Shown here: positions 1 through 10,874 of the stretch, piece by piece | Layout of the letters: each line of letters opens with the position of its first letter | How positions within the stretch are numbered: the stretch's first letter is position 1 | From: Diploscapter coronatus | Lineage: Eukaryota > Nematoda > Chromadorea > Rhabditida > Rhabditidae | DNA length: 64,000 nt | Direction of reading: 5' to 3' | Assembly: GCA_964036155.1 (NCBI GenBank) | Contig: OZ038423.1 | Coordinates: 65,797,249-65,861,248, forward strand | The notes under the pieces: model-generated | What the model was told of the DNA's origin: nothing | The model's input: the letters and a program-made list of their open reading frames with translations, nothing else | Databases searched by the model: none | Made by a program: the position numbers and the translations under genes

Positions 1-261
1 CGTCTTTCTACAAACAATCGGCTTTCATTTATTCTTCTTCAATTACCTACTTCATACATATTTTTATTAAATAACTTTGAATAAACTAATATAATTTGAT
101 CTACAGTTTCCTGTTGAACTATGTTGTGTCGTTGCAGTCAACGCTTCAGTATCTTGACCATTTTGTGTTTACGTTTACGCGTATTTTTGTTTTGAAACCT
201 TGAAAATTATTTTCCATTATTTTAATTTTACCACTTTTATTGTTTCAGTGATTCAGTTCAA
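1..261. other. 5' flank of MOCS3 gene
   Basis: AT-rich sequence with no supported coding exon. It ends in a splice-acceptor-like ATTGTTTCAG about 13 bases before the MOCS3 start codon, compatible with trans-splicing of a leader onto the mRNA. Nothing else is recognised. Confidence 0.5.
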
Positions 262-3200
262 ATGGAAGCCAGCGATTGCACAGGAAATGGAGTAAGTTCA
301 GTAGAGCCCACTCCACTCTCGAAGGCCGACATCGAACGTTACAGTCGACAGCTTCTTGTGCCTGAAATAGGAGTCACAGGTTACTTCTCCAGATTGAACT
401 ACCTTGAAAAGCTATTACCAAAACAAGCAGAAATAGTTCTTTATATTTTCGTGGTTATCTAAAATTCGATTTTTTTTCTTTAAGGAAAAATCCGATTCGA
501 GTTCGAAGCAGTGTAAGAAGTACCGATTACAGAATTTCTAGATTCAATTATTCGAATTTCAAATTGAAACATTTTGACTCATAACTCCTTTATAATTCCG
601 ATTTGTTTTGTTTTTTTATTTTTAAACTCGTGAAAGCGTCCAGTTATAAATGTGCTAGAAAATAGTATTAATTCGGCAATTCGTGGATGGACGGGATGAC
701 GAGACCTATAGTTAGGAATAGGAGAGGGAACGAAATTGGGAGAAATAATCTAAGAAAAGATTGTTCTCGTCATCCCGTCATCTTATCACTTACAAGTTGC
801 CTATTAAGTTCAGGACAGCAGCGTATTCGTGATACCCGAGTGCTGATTATCGGAGCAGGCGGATTGGGCTGTCCGGTTGCTTTGTATCTGGCTGGGGCTG
901 GCATTGGAACTATCGGAATTGTCGATTATGATACTGTAAATAAATTCAATTTAACTGTTGAAGACTTTTTCTTCATTTTCAAATTACGTTATCCCGTCCC
1001 TTAACGGCAATAGTTTTTCATTTTCATTTCTTCACTTTTTATCTGGAAGTGAGAAATAGCATGGAAAAACATAGAGAGCACAATTTCTCTGCCGTTAGAG
1101 ACAGTATTACTGTATGTAGTACAAATTTCAGGTTTCCCTCGACAATTTGCACCGCCAAATCGCTCATCCAGAGTCGAATGCCGGTCAGTCAAAAGTCGAG
1201 TCACTCAAACGGACTATTAAATCGTAAGCTGTTTTGCAATATTCCTATTAAAATTTTATCCGAAGCTTTTTTACCAAATATGAAAAATAATAAATATTTT
1301 ACAATAAAAAATTATGCCGGTTTGTTTTTATCACCTTTCTTCTGATTATCAAATACTTAACTTTGAGGAAACTCGTCAGTCATGGAATGGTAACAAGTAC
1401 AAATTTTATGTTCTCGAATGAAAGAAGATAGTTTTCAGTCTGAATTCGAACATCAACGTTCTGACATTCGAAACGACACTTTCCTCAAGAAATTCTCCTG
1501 ATATTTTCTCTCAATTCGATATCGTTGCCGACTGTTCTGACAATGCGGCTACGAGGTTAGAACATTATTCATTTTTGAATTATGAATTGCTACTACTAAC
1601 AAGGGAAGTGCACAGATCTCGATAAAGCTTTCCAAATAGGGGTTTTCAATAACGAGAATGACGATGGTGAAGTCAAAAAGTGCTAAATAGGAATCTGGAA
1701 ATCGGTGAAAATCGTCAATTCTTCATTTGTACTCACAAATTTATAAAATTAGCTTACATTTTTGATAGCGAACTTTCTCATTTCTCATATAAATATGAGT
1801 AAAAAACGACCTAAAATTCTCTGACTACAGATCCCTATTCTGCCGATTTTGATGTTGCCATCGTAATCCCCGTCATTGAAAACCTCAGCCTCTATTTGGA
1901 AAGCTTCATCCAGATATGCGAGCTCCGATCTGTGCACTTCTCTTGTGAGAAATCAAAATTGAGTATAACCAATGATAAGCTAAACTAGCGAATTTCGCAA
2001 TTAAGCCTCTTCGTTTCTGTTTGAAGTGGCTATTCTTTCAGGTATTTGGTAAACGATGCGTGTGTTCTGTTCGAGAAAGTGCTGGTGAGTGGAAGTGGTC
2101 TGCGATGGGAGGGACAGCTGTCTGTCTACAACTATCAGGTATCATAGAATTTTCTGCTCCACTTATTCTTTCATTGTAAAATTGTGTGTAACTTGTACCT
2201 TATTTGAGAAACGAGTGTTTTTCCTTTCAAACAAAACTTTAAAAAAAAAAAACTTCAATTGTGGTCATTTTTTATGTTCAGAACGGTCCATGTTACCGCT
2301 GTCTGTTTCCGATTCCTCCGAATGCGCAGCTGATGACCAACTGTGCGGAGAGTGGAGTGATAGGGCCGATTGTCGGGTTGATCGGCTCGATGCAGGCTCT
2401 GGAAATCATCAAAATCGCTGCAGGATTGAATTGTTACTGAAAATCAATCTGCATTTGTTGATTCTCATATTTCAGCTTCATTTGCGTCGAAAATGTGGAT
2501 GTTGGATGGACTGACAGGACAGACAAGGACGATATCTCTGAGAAAACGCGATCCTAATTGTGCAGTTTGTGGAGAAAACCCTACTGTCAAAGTAATAATT
2601 ATATTTTTTCTTTTTTAGACCAACGAAAAAGTTTCCAGAAAGAGTTATTCAAGAAATAAGTCGTAAGATTAGCGTGAAACACCCTGTATTTCTTCAAAGC
2701 AATTTCGAAATCTCATAACTTCAGGAGCTGATCGACCACGAAGCATTCTGTGGCTCTTCTGCTCACGACAAAATCGAGCCTGTCCATATTTTGGATGCAG
2801 CAGATCGAATCGAGGCAAAGGACTATGCGACTTGCAGAGAGGACAGAGAGGGAGGGCAGATAGCCAGAGATGCAGTGCTGATTGACACCAGACCGCCACA
2901 CGAATTCGCCATCGCACATCTTCCCGAGGCTATCAGTGAGTTCAATAGATTATTCAATCTTTTATCAAATATTAATTATGCTTATAGTTTTGATTTTGAA
3001 AAATTTGAAATCGAAATAGCGAACAACCATTTTTACATGTACGAGTATTTTACAAGGAAAGTACACTATACAACGGGTTTATCTCAAAATTGATTTTAAA
3101 AAAAGTCTTCGCTAAGAGAGTTTTCAGGTGTTAACTCTAAAATAGACTTTATATGGGCATTTCGTGATGGTAAACACGGGTCTGAAGAGTTAGAAAGTAC

Positions 3201-4950
3201 TCTATTAGAATCGCTCGGGCAGAAAACCCCGAAACCATTTTGCACAATGCAGGAATTGCATATTTTGGAATACAAAGTTGAAATTGCAGATTAACATACA
3301 TTATTTTTCTATGGAATAAAACGGTTTTCGAGTTTTCCTTCCCAAACGAGTCTAGTTGGGATCAGGGCCGTCCATAAATTGTTTTTTTTCGAAATTAAAA
3401 AAAAAAAACCCATTTCTGAATAGCCCTGACGAACATAATATACTTATGAAAAGTATCAAAAATTTATTGCTTCAAAAAAACAAGGCGAATTTAGTCAATA
3501 ATATCAATATTTTTCTCAACGTCTCTTCAAAAATTTATCATTTTCCCGTACTCATGCATAAGTTTCCAGCTCCACAAGTATAACCAGTCTAAATTCACGT
3601 GAATATAAAAAAATAATAATTAAGAATTTTTCATACCGGGCAAATACCATTAATACAAACTCCCTAAAAAGAAAATTTTAAATTGGAGTTTTCAAAAAAC
3701 ACCCTCTTTGAAACTCAGCATCTTTTCATAAACTGATTTAGCATTAATTTGAAAAAAGTCGGATAAAGGATGGAATTTCAGTGAGTTAGAATCATAAAAC
3801 ATACGTTTGTTCCACCATTGCAGAGCTAAATTATGTTTTATTATAATTATTTCAGGATTTCTATTACGTTGCAGGTTTTTGCGCATTGCTGTTTTTTGAC
3901 TTCGGTCGAATAGAATTTACTGACACAGAATCCGTTGTTGTTCGAAAACGATTTTATTTTTTACTGAAATATTAATTTCGAAAATTTAATCTCTTACCCA
4001 TATTTGACAGCTGAAATAGAAAAATATTAACGTATTGCTATACAATTTACTCTACCTAATGCTTGCATCAACGCATTGACAATTGGCGTATTGGATAATT
4101 GCTAAAACTATTTTTGGGATTTCCTGTAAAATACTATGTCTTACCGAAGCAGATTACCAAAATGCAGAACATTCTACTTTTGAGTAGTGAAGAATGGAGC
4201 TAAAAAATGAAATGGAAATGTAAACTCCAGTTCTTCGGTCTCTTTTATACTCGGAAAACTAGCGTTTGAATCAGAATAACAATGCAAACATCCCATTATG
4301 TGAATGGAGATTAATGAAATTCGCTCCTTAAACTATCTCTATTTCATAAATAAGTTAACTTCTTTGAACAAAGAATTTTGGAGCACATCTGTTCAAATAT
4401 GGACACCTCAAATTCGATCTTTCGAAAGGAAAGCTCATACTTGAAATAATGAAAATTAATATTTTTATTGAATCCATTTATTAATGCACCAACATCCGAG
4501 CCACCCAGAAATTGTTTCTGTCGATTTTTTTAATCATTTTCTGTTCTGTTTTTTCTTTCTGAAATTTTCAAAACTTTCCCATTTGTTTACTTTCCTTGCT
4601 AATCCCAAAATCAACGTGTCGAACACTCTAATTGCGAGAACAGTTCTTCTCTTTAAAATCCTAATTTGAACTTTTCTTCAGACATTCCGATGCACGAAAT
4701 TCACGAGAAATTCACTGATCGGCTCAAGGAAAAGTTGCATCTGCAGGACAGGAATAAAGGTATTTTATTAGTTTATTGCGTTGTTAGTTATTTTGAAGAT
4801 TCAGTATTTGTGATTCGCCACAGAGGCAACGACTCACAGAAAGCCGTCGTCCGTCTGCGAGAACTCTTTCCCCTCGCTCAGTTCAGAGACATTGTCGGTG
4901 GATATGAGGCCTGGGCTAAACAGATCGATGACAAATTTCCCACATATTGA
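262..4950 (+). CDS. uba-4: MOCS3/UBA4 adenylyltransferase-sulfurtransferase
   Basis: E1-like enzyme that adenylates the C-terminal Gly of URM1 and MOCS2A and passes sulfur to them, for tRNA thiolation and molybdopterin synthesis (known of the family). Ten exons join in phase: 262-379, 814-935, 1132-1223, 1439-1555, 2042-2138, 2282-2432, 2476-2591, 2725-2935, 4682-4759, 4805-4950, giving 415 aa against 460 in human. Visible: nucleotide-binding GAGGLG (residues 53-58), zinc pairs C186/C189 and C261/C264, E1 cysteine in MTNCAESG (C203), a rhodanese domain opening with DTRPPHEF and the family C-terminal end KFPTY. Odd: the rhodanese active loop reads [10 protein letters not shown], with Arg372 where human MOCS3 has Cys (VICKLGNDSQ). 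The 1.75 kb intron 8 carries a 1.06 kb dispersed repeat and intron 4 a MITE-like inverted repeat. Start chosen as the first ATG after an acceptor. Confidence 0.93.
1599..1945. mobile_element. MITE-like inverted repeat in MOCS3 intron 4
   Basis: The left end, from ACAAGGGAAGTGCACAGATC, is matched by the reverse complement of the right end, ACAAGAGAAGTGCACAGATC. The arms stay similar inward for roughly 100 bases each (for instance AAGCTTTCCAAATAG in both). There is no internal coding capacity. The structure is that of a non-autonomous DNA element spliced out with the intron. The first nine bases match the left end of the element at 31931. Confidence 0.7.
3434..4492. repeat. 1.06 kb dispersed repeat, copy 1
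   Basis: Lies inside the large intron 8 of the MOCS3 gene. It matches 25928-26968 over its full length with scattered substitutions and small indels; long exact stretches such as ACGTTGCAGGTTTTTGCGCA and ATTGCTAAAACTATTTTTGG are shared. The copy runs from CATAATATA to TGCACCAAC. No long ORF, no clear terminal inverted repeats. It could be a monomer of a tandem or dispersed family; the class is unknown. Confidence 0.85.
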
Positions 4951-5314
4951 AGAAAATTATTGAAAATTTTACTAGTAAATTTATCTATTTACGGGTTAAG
5001 AAGAATATTCTCGGTGTTAGAATCTTCCCAGAAATGGTAATAAATTTTATTTGAAAAATAAATACCTAGAAACAGCAGAAAAAATTTCGACGTTTTCTAA
5101 ATCACCGAAAGCTCGGATTTTATTATCTTTCCGTGAAAAATGGTATTAACTGGCGAAAATTTCACCGAGAAATAGTATAATCCGTGATTTATTTTCTATG
5201 ATTTGGTGACAGTCAGAATTTCAGTTGAATCGCAAAATTGAAATATTACGAAACACTGTCTGAGCGATTCAACTATAACAATAACAAAAGCTATGTCTAA
5301 TCAGAAAAGAATAA

Positions 5315-6416
5315 CTATTCCCGTTGTCTGGAGTCCAAATTGTACGTGACTGGCCCGTCGTTTGAGATGTCCACCTGCATCATTGCACCGAATCTTCCAT
5401 CCTTCGAATTATCTCGATTTCATTTTAGCTTTATTTTATGACTAACCTGTACTTTCTCAGGTTTGTATGCGGATTTGAGCGTCTGGAGGAAGGTGGCGTA
5501 GAATTCGGCGGCCGCCTGTGAACCCATCGAGTTATGGAAATCCAGTTTGTTGCCCTGCAGCATACAAAATTAAAAGGCAACTTATCTTTAAAGCTACCTT
5601 TATGAGTCCGTAGAGAGTGAACTGTGAGATGCAGAGAATTTGCAAGTCCAGATCCTTGACTGACTTATCCCACGGCTTGTTCTCGTGGTGAAATAATCGC
5701 AGATTCAGAATTTTCCGGATGATGTATCTGCAATCATTCCAAAATAAGACTTACAAGCAGAACTCACCATGTGCCATAGCTCTTTTAGGCTAATTTTACA
5801 CTAATGGATTTTTTTCGGTGTCTGATCACGAATCTAAAGTCTAAAAGAGCAAACGTGACCTTCCTGCCTTTGAAAGTCCAGAAACCTCTTTTACAACGTG
5901 AGAAGATAGCATGAAAAATTGAAATTAGCATGCATTACATTATTCCCCTTCTATCTCTACTACGTGGATCAGTTTGATGGATTTCTAAGACCAGTAGGCT
6001 CATAGTTGAGCTTTTCGACTTTAGATTCGTTATCGTGATACTGAAAACATTTCTATTGGTGAAAGAAATTAACCAAAAAGAAATACAACATTCAATGAGC
6101 TCTGTTAGAGGTTCAAACTTTGTTGAAATGATCTTTCAAAATATCACTGACATTTAAAAATTGTTGTATAAAATAAGATACATTTATCCCGAGTTTTTCG
6201 AACAATTTTAAATTTGAGATGAATATCGAACATTCTTCTAATCCTAATAAAAAATAAGAAAAAAATGAAAGAAACAGAAAATTCTCACTCGACATCTTCA
6301 GGTTTGTCATCCTTGTGGATCCCAACGAGAACGCACAGCCCTCTGCCAATCTGCCCGACAATTTCACTGTTGACTGAGACCGAGGCATTCGACACTCGCT
6401 GGATCACCGCACGCAT
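5315..6416 (-). CDS. D-aminoacyl-tRNA deacylase (DTD1)
   Basis: Cytosolic proofreading enzyme that cleaves D-amino acids from mischarged tRNAs. Four exons on the minus strand, 6416-6289, 5727-5598, 5554-5447 and 5401-5315, join in phase to 150 aa, the usual family length. The N-terminus [15 protein letters not shown] is typical. Both signature motifs are present: SQFTLYG, and the Gly-cisPro motif in NDGPVT near the C-terminus. An acceptor-like ATTCCAG lies about 10 bases before the start codon, consistent with trans-splicing. Intron 3 is only 45 bp; intron 1 (561 bp) carries an inverted repeat. The gene converges on MOCS3 with 364 bp between the stops, so the two are unlikely to share a transcript. 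Confidence 0.95.
5816..6045. mobile_element. Degenerate MITE-like inverted repeat in DTD intron 1
   Basis: Bases 5825-5850 (ATCACGAATCTAAAGTCTAA and following) are inversely repeated at about 6006-6040, where the reverse strand reads GATAACGAATCTAAAGTCGA. The arm resembles the arm of the element at 31931-32322 (both read roughly TTTCAGT..GATAAC.AATCT.AAG), suggesting one family. No coding capacity. Boundaries are approximate. Confidence 0.5.
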
Positions 6417-6950
6417 TCCGCTCACTCTGGAATCCCATCCTAGTCATTTGAATGAATTGACATGAACAAATGCATATTGTGAAAAGGCGGTGTAAGCAGA
6501 GTACGGGCTCATTTTTTAAAGGAGAGAAAGTAATGGAAATTTTCCATAGGAAAATCATTGCAAAGATCCAGGTATTTGAGGCATGTTCACCATCAAAATA
6601 GTTTGATTAATAATAGGTCATTTTCCCTCTTTATTATTTTTTTTTGAAGTTTCCGATTATTCCCCGTTAATTGGCCAATTAACTCCTTGATTAGGATTAG
6701 TTAGCTCTATCGCATTTACTCTAAGCAGAAACAAGGAAAGCTAATCGCATTGATTTGCTTGGATTGAGATGCAAGCATTCAAAGAGCAGTTTTTTTTTGG
6801 AAACTTTTACCACCTCTCTTAGGGCTATGCTCGACTCTTACAGAGGCTCTCATATCAAATTTCTTAATGGAAATTCTTATAATGAAATTTATTCGACTTG
6901 ATAACATTTTCAATGTTTATTTCGAGAGAAAGGCGAGATTAATAAATATA
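6417..6950. other. Intergenic sequence, no gene seen
   Basis: AT-rich sequence upstream of the DTD start. Open frames here are short and lack conserved segments or paired splice sites. Confidence 0.4.
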
Positions 6951-6954
6951 GATT

Positions 6955-7495
6955 TCGTAGATCGGATTGTTGTTCATCGTTCAGTTATCCGTTGCTGGAC
7001 TCAAGTCGTATCAGTGCTGCCGCAGACTGCACTCGATCCCTATTCGATGGTCATTCAAGGCCCTGCTCAAGTCTATTTACAGCCCGCTGACCCAATAGCT
7101 AAGGTTAATGGAAAAATCAAAAGTAATTTTTATATTTTTCCAAAATTCTTAACTTTTGTGGTCTTTTTAAAGACGAATTTAGGGGCTCGTTTGAAGAGTT
7201 GCGGCTTTTGATAAAAGTGCTGCATTGTGATTCCTTTGAAGGTGATGCAGCCGTTGTAAATGTGCTACCATACAACCTTTTCTAGCAAGCCATTTCATGT
7301 AGATGTCGACAACAAGGCATTCATTTTGCATTTTCACCAATGAATTTTCAGTGTGGAATGATTTTTGGATCACGGAGAGCGGCAATTCACGGACCCGACC
7401 ACTGCGAGCGAGGCCAATATTTCTTTGAAGAGGAATCGGCAAAGAAAGGTCGATTAATAGCACCTCTTTTATGGAAACATGAATATTTTCAGGTA
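6955..7495 (+). pseudogene. Unidentified coding-like segment, apparently broken
   Basis: Three stretches have the codon composition of real exons. The first (about 6958-7101) includes SVLPQTALDPYSMVIQGP and ends at a good donor. The second (about 7171-7283) includes FRGSFEELRLLIKVLH, and then runs into a stop unless the frame shifts to one reading KPFHVDVDNKAFILHFHQ. The third (about 7351-7494) includes CGMIFGSRRAAIHGPDHCER. Splice phases between the first two do not match, and I find no start codon or family match. It may be a decayed gene or part of a gene with splicing I cannot resolve. No function is proposed. Confidence 0.3.
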
Positions 7496-7499
7496 CATC

Positions 7500-8480
7500 G
7501 TCTAATTCATTAATTCTATCCAATTTTTAACTAAACAATCATAGACAAAACCAGATACCCAAATTTCACGCATAGAATAGATATTGTAGTGCCGCTTTGT
7601 TGCATAGATGGTTATTGTGAAGTAGGATCAAGGGATTTTCGACTTCGTTCTGAATGACTTTAGATTGCCAAAATTTTGGTTTAGAAATGTTCTGTACAGA
7701 TTTCTGGGGAATTGAGAAATGTGACTGATGTCAATTAGTTTCTCTTTGTGATTGAGAAGGAAAAAAACTTTTAAAAATATTAAGAACTACTAGTGTAGGC
7801 CGACCCACTGAAGGCGACCGGGTAGTGCAAGAGAACAGTGATAGAAAACAACAGTGACAGGCATAGAAAAGTTACAGATGCCGAATAGAGAAGTTATACT
7901 TTTATTGAGAATTGTCAGACAACAAATTTCTCATTCCACTCCAGCCCGAGTGTTAATGGTCAATTCATTACCAATTCTCTATCTTTTATGCATTTCAAAG
8001 CTCTTCTAATATGAAATTTAATATCAGTTGGCAATTGCAATTGGAAATTTCCATTTCTCTCCATGTCCAGTCTCGCCTCATTGTGAGGTCAAGTTCCGAT
8101 CTCAAAACTTCGGGCTGCATTCATTATTGCGGAGGCAGTAATGAGCTATCAGTGTATCATCACTTTTCGCACTTATTAATTTAGATAAGATAGTAGCTAA
8201 TTTGACATAATTTAGCAACAGCATCTTATCATATCTCTCAAGGTTCAGTCGCATTGTGAAGTCTATTTCCATACTCAAGCATCTGACTGCCTTTCATTGG
8301 GGTGGTAGCGGTAATGAATTCTCATATCCATCAATTTTCATACATTCAACTCAGATAAGATAGTAAAGAGAGGCGAGAACTCACCAGTGTAGTAACGAAC
8401 ACTGTCGATAATGACTTCTCAAACGATTTGCAAATTTCGTTGTCAAAATTAGCATGCTATAGTCTTTTGGCTCTAAGTAC
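7500..8480. other. Gene-poor stretch
   Basis: No supported exon. It holds two related degenerate stretches (around 8050-8180 and 8230-8360) sharing TCTCGCCTCATTGTGAGGTC-like and AGATAAGATAGTA motifs, suggesting an old local duplication. Nothing else is recognised. Confidence 0.35.
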
Positions 8481-8643
8481 CTAAAAATTAGGGTAAAAGT
8501 CGTCGGAAAAGTTACGTTGCACAGGATGCAACTGAGACCTATCAAACGGTGTATCATACATGGAGATATGATAGACAGATGATTAGAAACAAGCCTGAAC
8601 ACACAGACAGAAAGACACGCTTTACAAACAAAATACCAGGAGA

Positions 8644-8683
8644 CTAGCCGCCAGGGGCCGCTTCGCGGCCCCTTTTCGGCTAG
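8644..8683. other. GC-rich perfect hairpin
   Basis: Inner stem GGGGCCGC / GCGGCCCC (8654-8661 with 8665-8672) around a TTC loop, and outer stem CTAGCCG / CGGCTAG (8644-8650 with 8677-8683). It is strikingly GC-rich within AT-rich DNA. Read on the minus strand it has the layout of a Helitron 3' end: hairpin, six bases, CTAG, then T. No matching 5' end was identified, so that label is only a possibility. Confidence 0.6.
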
Positions 8684-8984
8684 GACTTTTGCTTCGCAAA
8701 AGTGCGAAACAGGGATGTTTGCGGTACGATGAGCGGAACTTTTTTGATTTTGTGATGCGGTGCGGTGCGCCATTTCTGCACCGCCAACATCTCTGGTGCA
8801 AACCAAAGACAATATCAAAACAAAACAACACCAACTCCAGCACCAAAACAATTTTGTTTCTAAATTAGAATGCATTGCATTTGTTGCATTTCTCATTTTC
8901 ATGCTCATACTCTCTCACACTATCAAAATTTTTAATTTCATAGCTCTCCCCTCCTGAAAATTCATCAAACCATAAAACTAAAAC

Positions 8985-9330
8985 TATCCAATTCAAAAAA
9001 TTCAATCAACCATTTAAAATATTTCCTTATCATCATTCAATTATCCCATTGATGTCATTCTCTGAGTCTTCAAAAATTTCAAGTTCCTTTTCATCCATAA
9101 AAATGCAAAAAGAATCGATTCACTAAAGGCGAAATCACTTCTAATAAGGATAATTGTCCAATTATCTGATCAAACCCAAACAAAACTTATACGTTGCACA
9201 CCGCGGGAAGATTGCGCATCTTTCGGTACAAACCCCATCTCAATTAGATGATCACATCTCTAGATATAAACTTGGACAAACAGACAACACACTACAAAAA
9301 TACTGATAGTAGTGATTTGGAATTCCCATT
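8985..9330. repeat. Repeat copy A (paired with 12277-12720)
   Basis: Shares CAACCATTTAAAATATTTCC, ATTCAATTATCCCATTGATG, AAAGGCGAAATCA and ATCAAACCCAAACAAAAC with the copy at 12277-12720. Copy A lacks about 150 bases that copy B carries between ATGCAAAAAGAATCGA and CTAAAGGCGAAATCA, including a tRNA-like sequence. No coding capacity. Confidence 0.75.
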
Positions 9331-9954
9331 CTCGTTGATCTCGTTTTCCACTATCTGGAGATCACCTTTCAAGGCCAAGATATGTCGGATAATGGATAAT
9401 GACTACCCATTATTCAATTTTTCATCAGAGAAGAAACTAACGGTGAAGTCAAAAATATTGAATCGCGATAAAAACTGCACATTGCACACGGGTCACGATT
9501 ACACTTCGAATCATCTGTGGGCTTCCTTGTTCACAATCAGGTATCGAGATCTAAGCTCAGACACACTCAGCAATTTTACCAAAAAGAAAAGATATCAGAT
9601 TAGGATGCTCCGTACTTGGTTATCCTACTTTACCATACTTTATCAATTTTAGTCATTTGCCAATCAAATTCTAAAAAATAGCAGGCGTACTCTGTTCATA
9701 TGTAAATATCCACAATTGTGTAAGCAAAAGTGAGAATAAACTTCAGATTCCCTGTGCTTGATCATCATTTCCACCAGTTTTTGTCATTTTCTCACCAAAA
9801 AGATGGGTTTTATCATTAAAGTTTCAGTGGATAATCTTTCCAAAAAGACTTCTGAGTTATGATCGCATTATAATATCTCAACTCAGGGATGGACCGGGAC
9901 CGAGAGTCTCTTTTAATTTCTAGCATTTCCAAGGTATAATAAACCTTATAAGGT

Positions 9955-10873
9955 GTGTCTCAAATTATGAACGCACCCCTCTTTTTGCAATGTTCCGACT
10001 GGTGCTAATGCTATCAAAAGTTAAATAGTAATTTTTATATTATCAAGCTCGCAGAAGAATAATATCTATCCACTTTTCACTTGAGTTGCTTCATCGGTAG
10101 ACTCGTTGGCGACAAAATTAAAAATCGCTTGTCTCAAATTATGAACGCACTTTGAGTTCAAGAGCACTACACCCTCAATACCTAACTTATTCCAGCTCAA
10201 AGTTTGTACATAGATTCTCTAATATATTCCTCACATATCTGCAAGGTTTCAGTCCGATTCAATTGACTATGCTGTTTCTACAATTTTTTCTGAAAGTATT
10301 CCTTAACTATGGAAAATGTTAAGAAAGTTTCTTCAAAAAACTCAAAGGATGGAAATTTCATATGATATACGGAAAAATGACAGAAATCCTGGAAATATAT
10401 TCCATTCCGCTTCTTTTGAGACCAAATACATCTCTTGCATCACGTTACTGGAGATCTACACTTCATCAAACATCCGACGTAGCCTCAATTATGGGAAAAT
10501 ATGCCTTTTAAAGAAATTTTAAAACAATGCTGTTCCAGGCTCCTATAGATTTTTTTCGTTATAAATCATCATGATATTTTGGAAGTCTATTTATGATCTT
10601 ATCATTCCATGCTATCAATTTTCTGATAGGTTAGCTATACTCAAAAATAGGAGTTTTTGAAGAAACCTTTCTCAACCTTTTTGGACAATTTGCATAGTTA
10701 AGGAATACTTTCAGAAAAAATCGTAGAAACAGCATAGTCAATTGAATCGGACTGAAACCTTGCAGATATGTGAGGAATATATTAGAGAATCTGTACAAAC
10801 TTTGAGCCGGAATAATTCAAGTATTGCGGGTGTGGTGCTCTTGAACTCAAAGTGCGTTCATAATTTTGGGACA
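9955..10873. mobile_element. Non-autonomous DNA transposon with ~190 bp terminal inverted repeats
   Basis: The left arm 10130-10322 begins TGTCTCAAATTATGAACGCA and is inversely repeated at 10690-10873, whose reverse strand ends in the same terminus (TGTCCCAAAATTATGAACGC). Internal matches between arms are long and nearly exact, e.g. TATGTGAGGAATATATTAGA. An extra solo terminus lies at 9955-9976, suggesting a nested or partly deleted copy. The terminal sequence resembles mariner-type ends. The interior encodes no transposase I can see. Confidence 0.8.
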
Positions 10874-10874
10874 C

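Noticed and set aside
3434..4492. Repeat considered as an snRNA or SL RNA gene unit
   Set aside because: I looked for U6, U2 and spliced-leader-like sequences and found none I could recognise.
8381..8908. 175-codon open frame on the minus strand
   Set aside because: It covers a dispersed repeat module and the GC-rich hairpin, with no conserved segment; open by chance.
9248..9652. 134-codon open frame on the plus strand
   Set aside because: Starts within repeat copy A; no family features and no splice partner.
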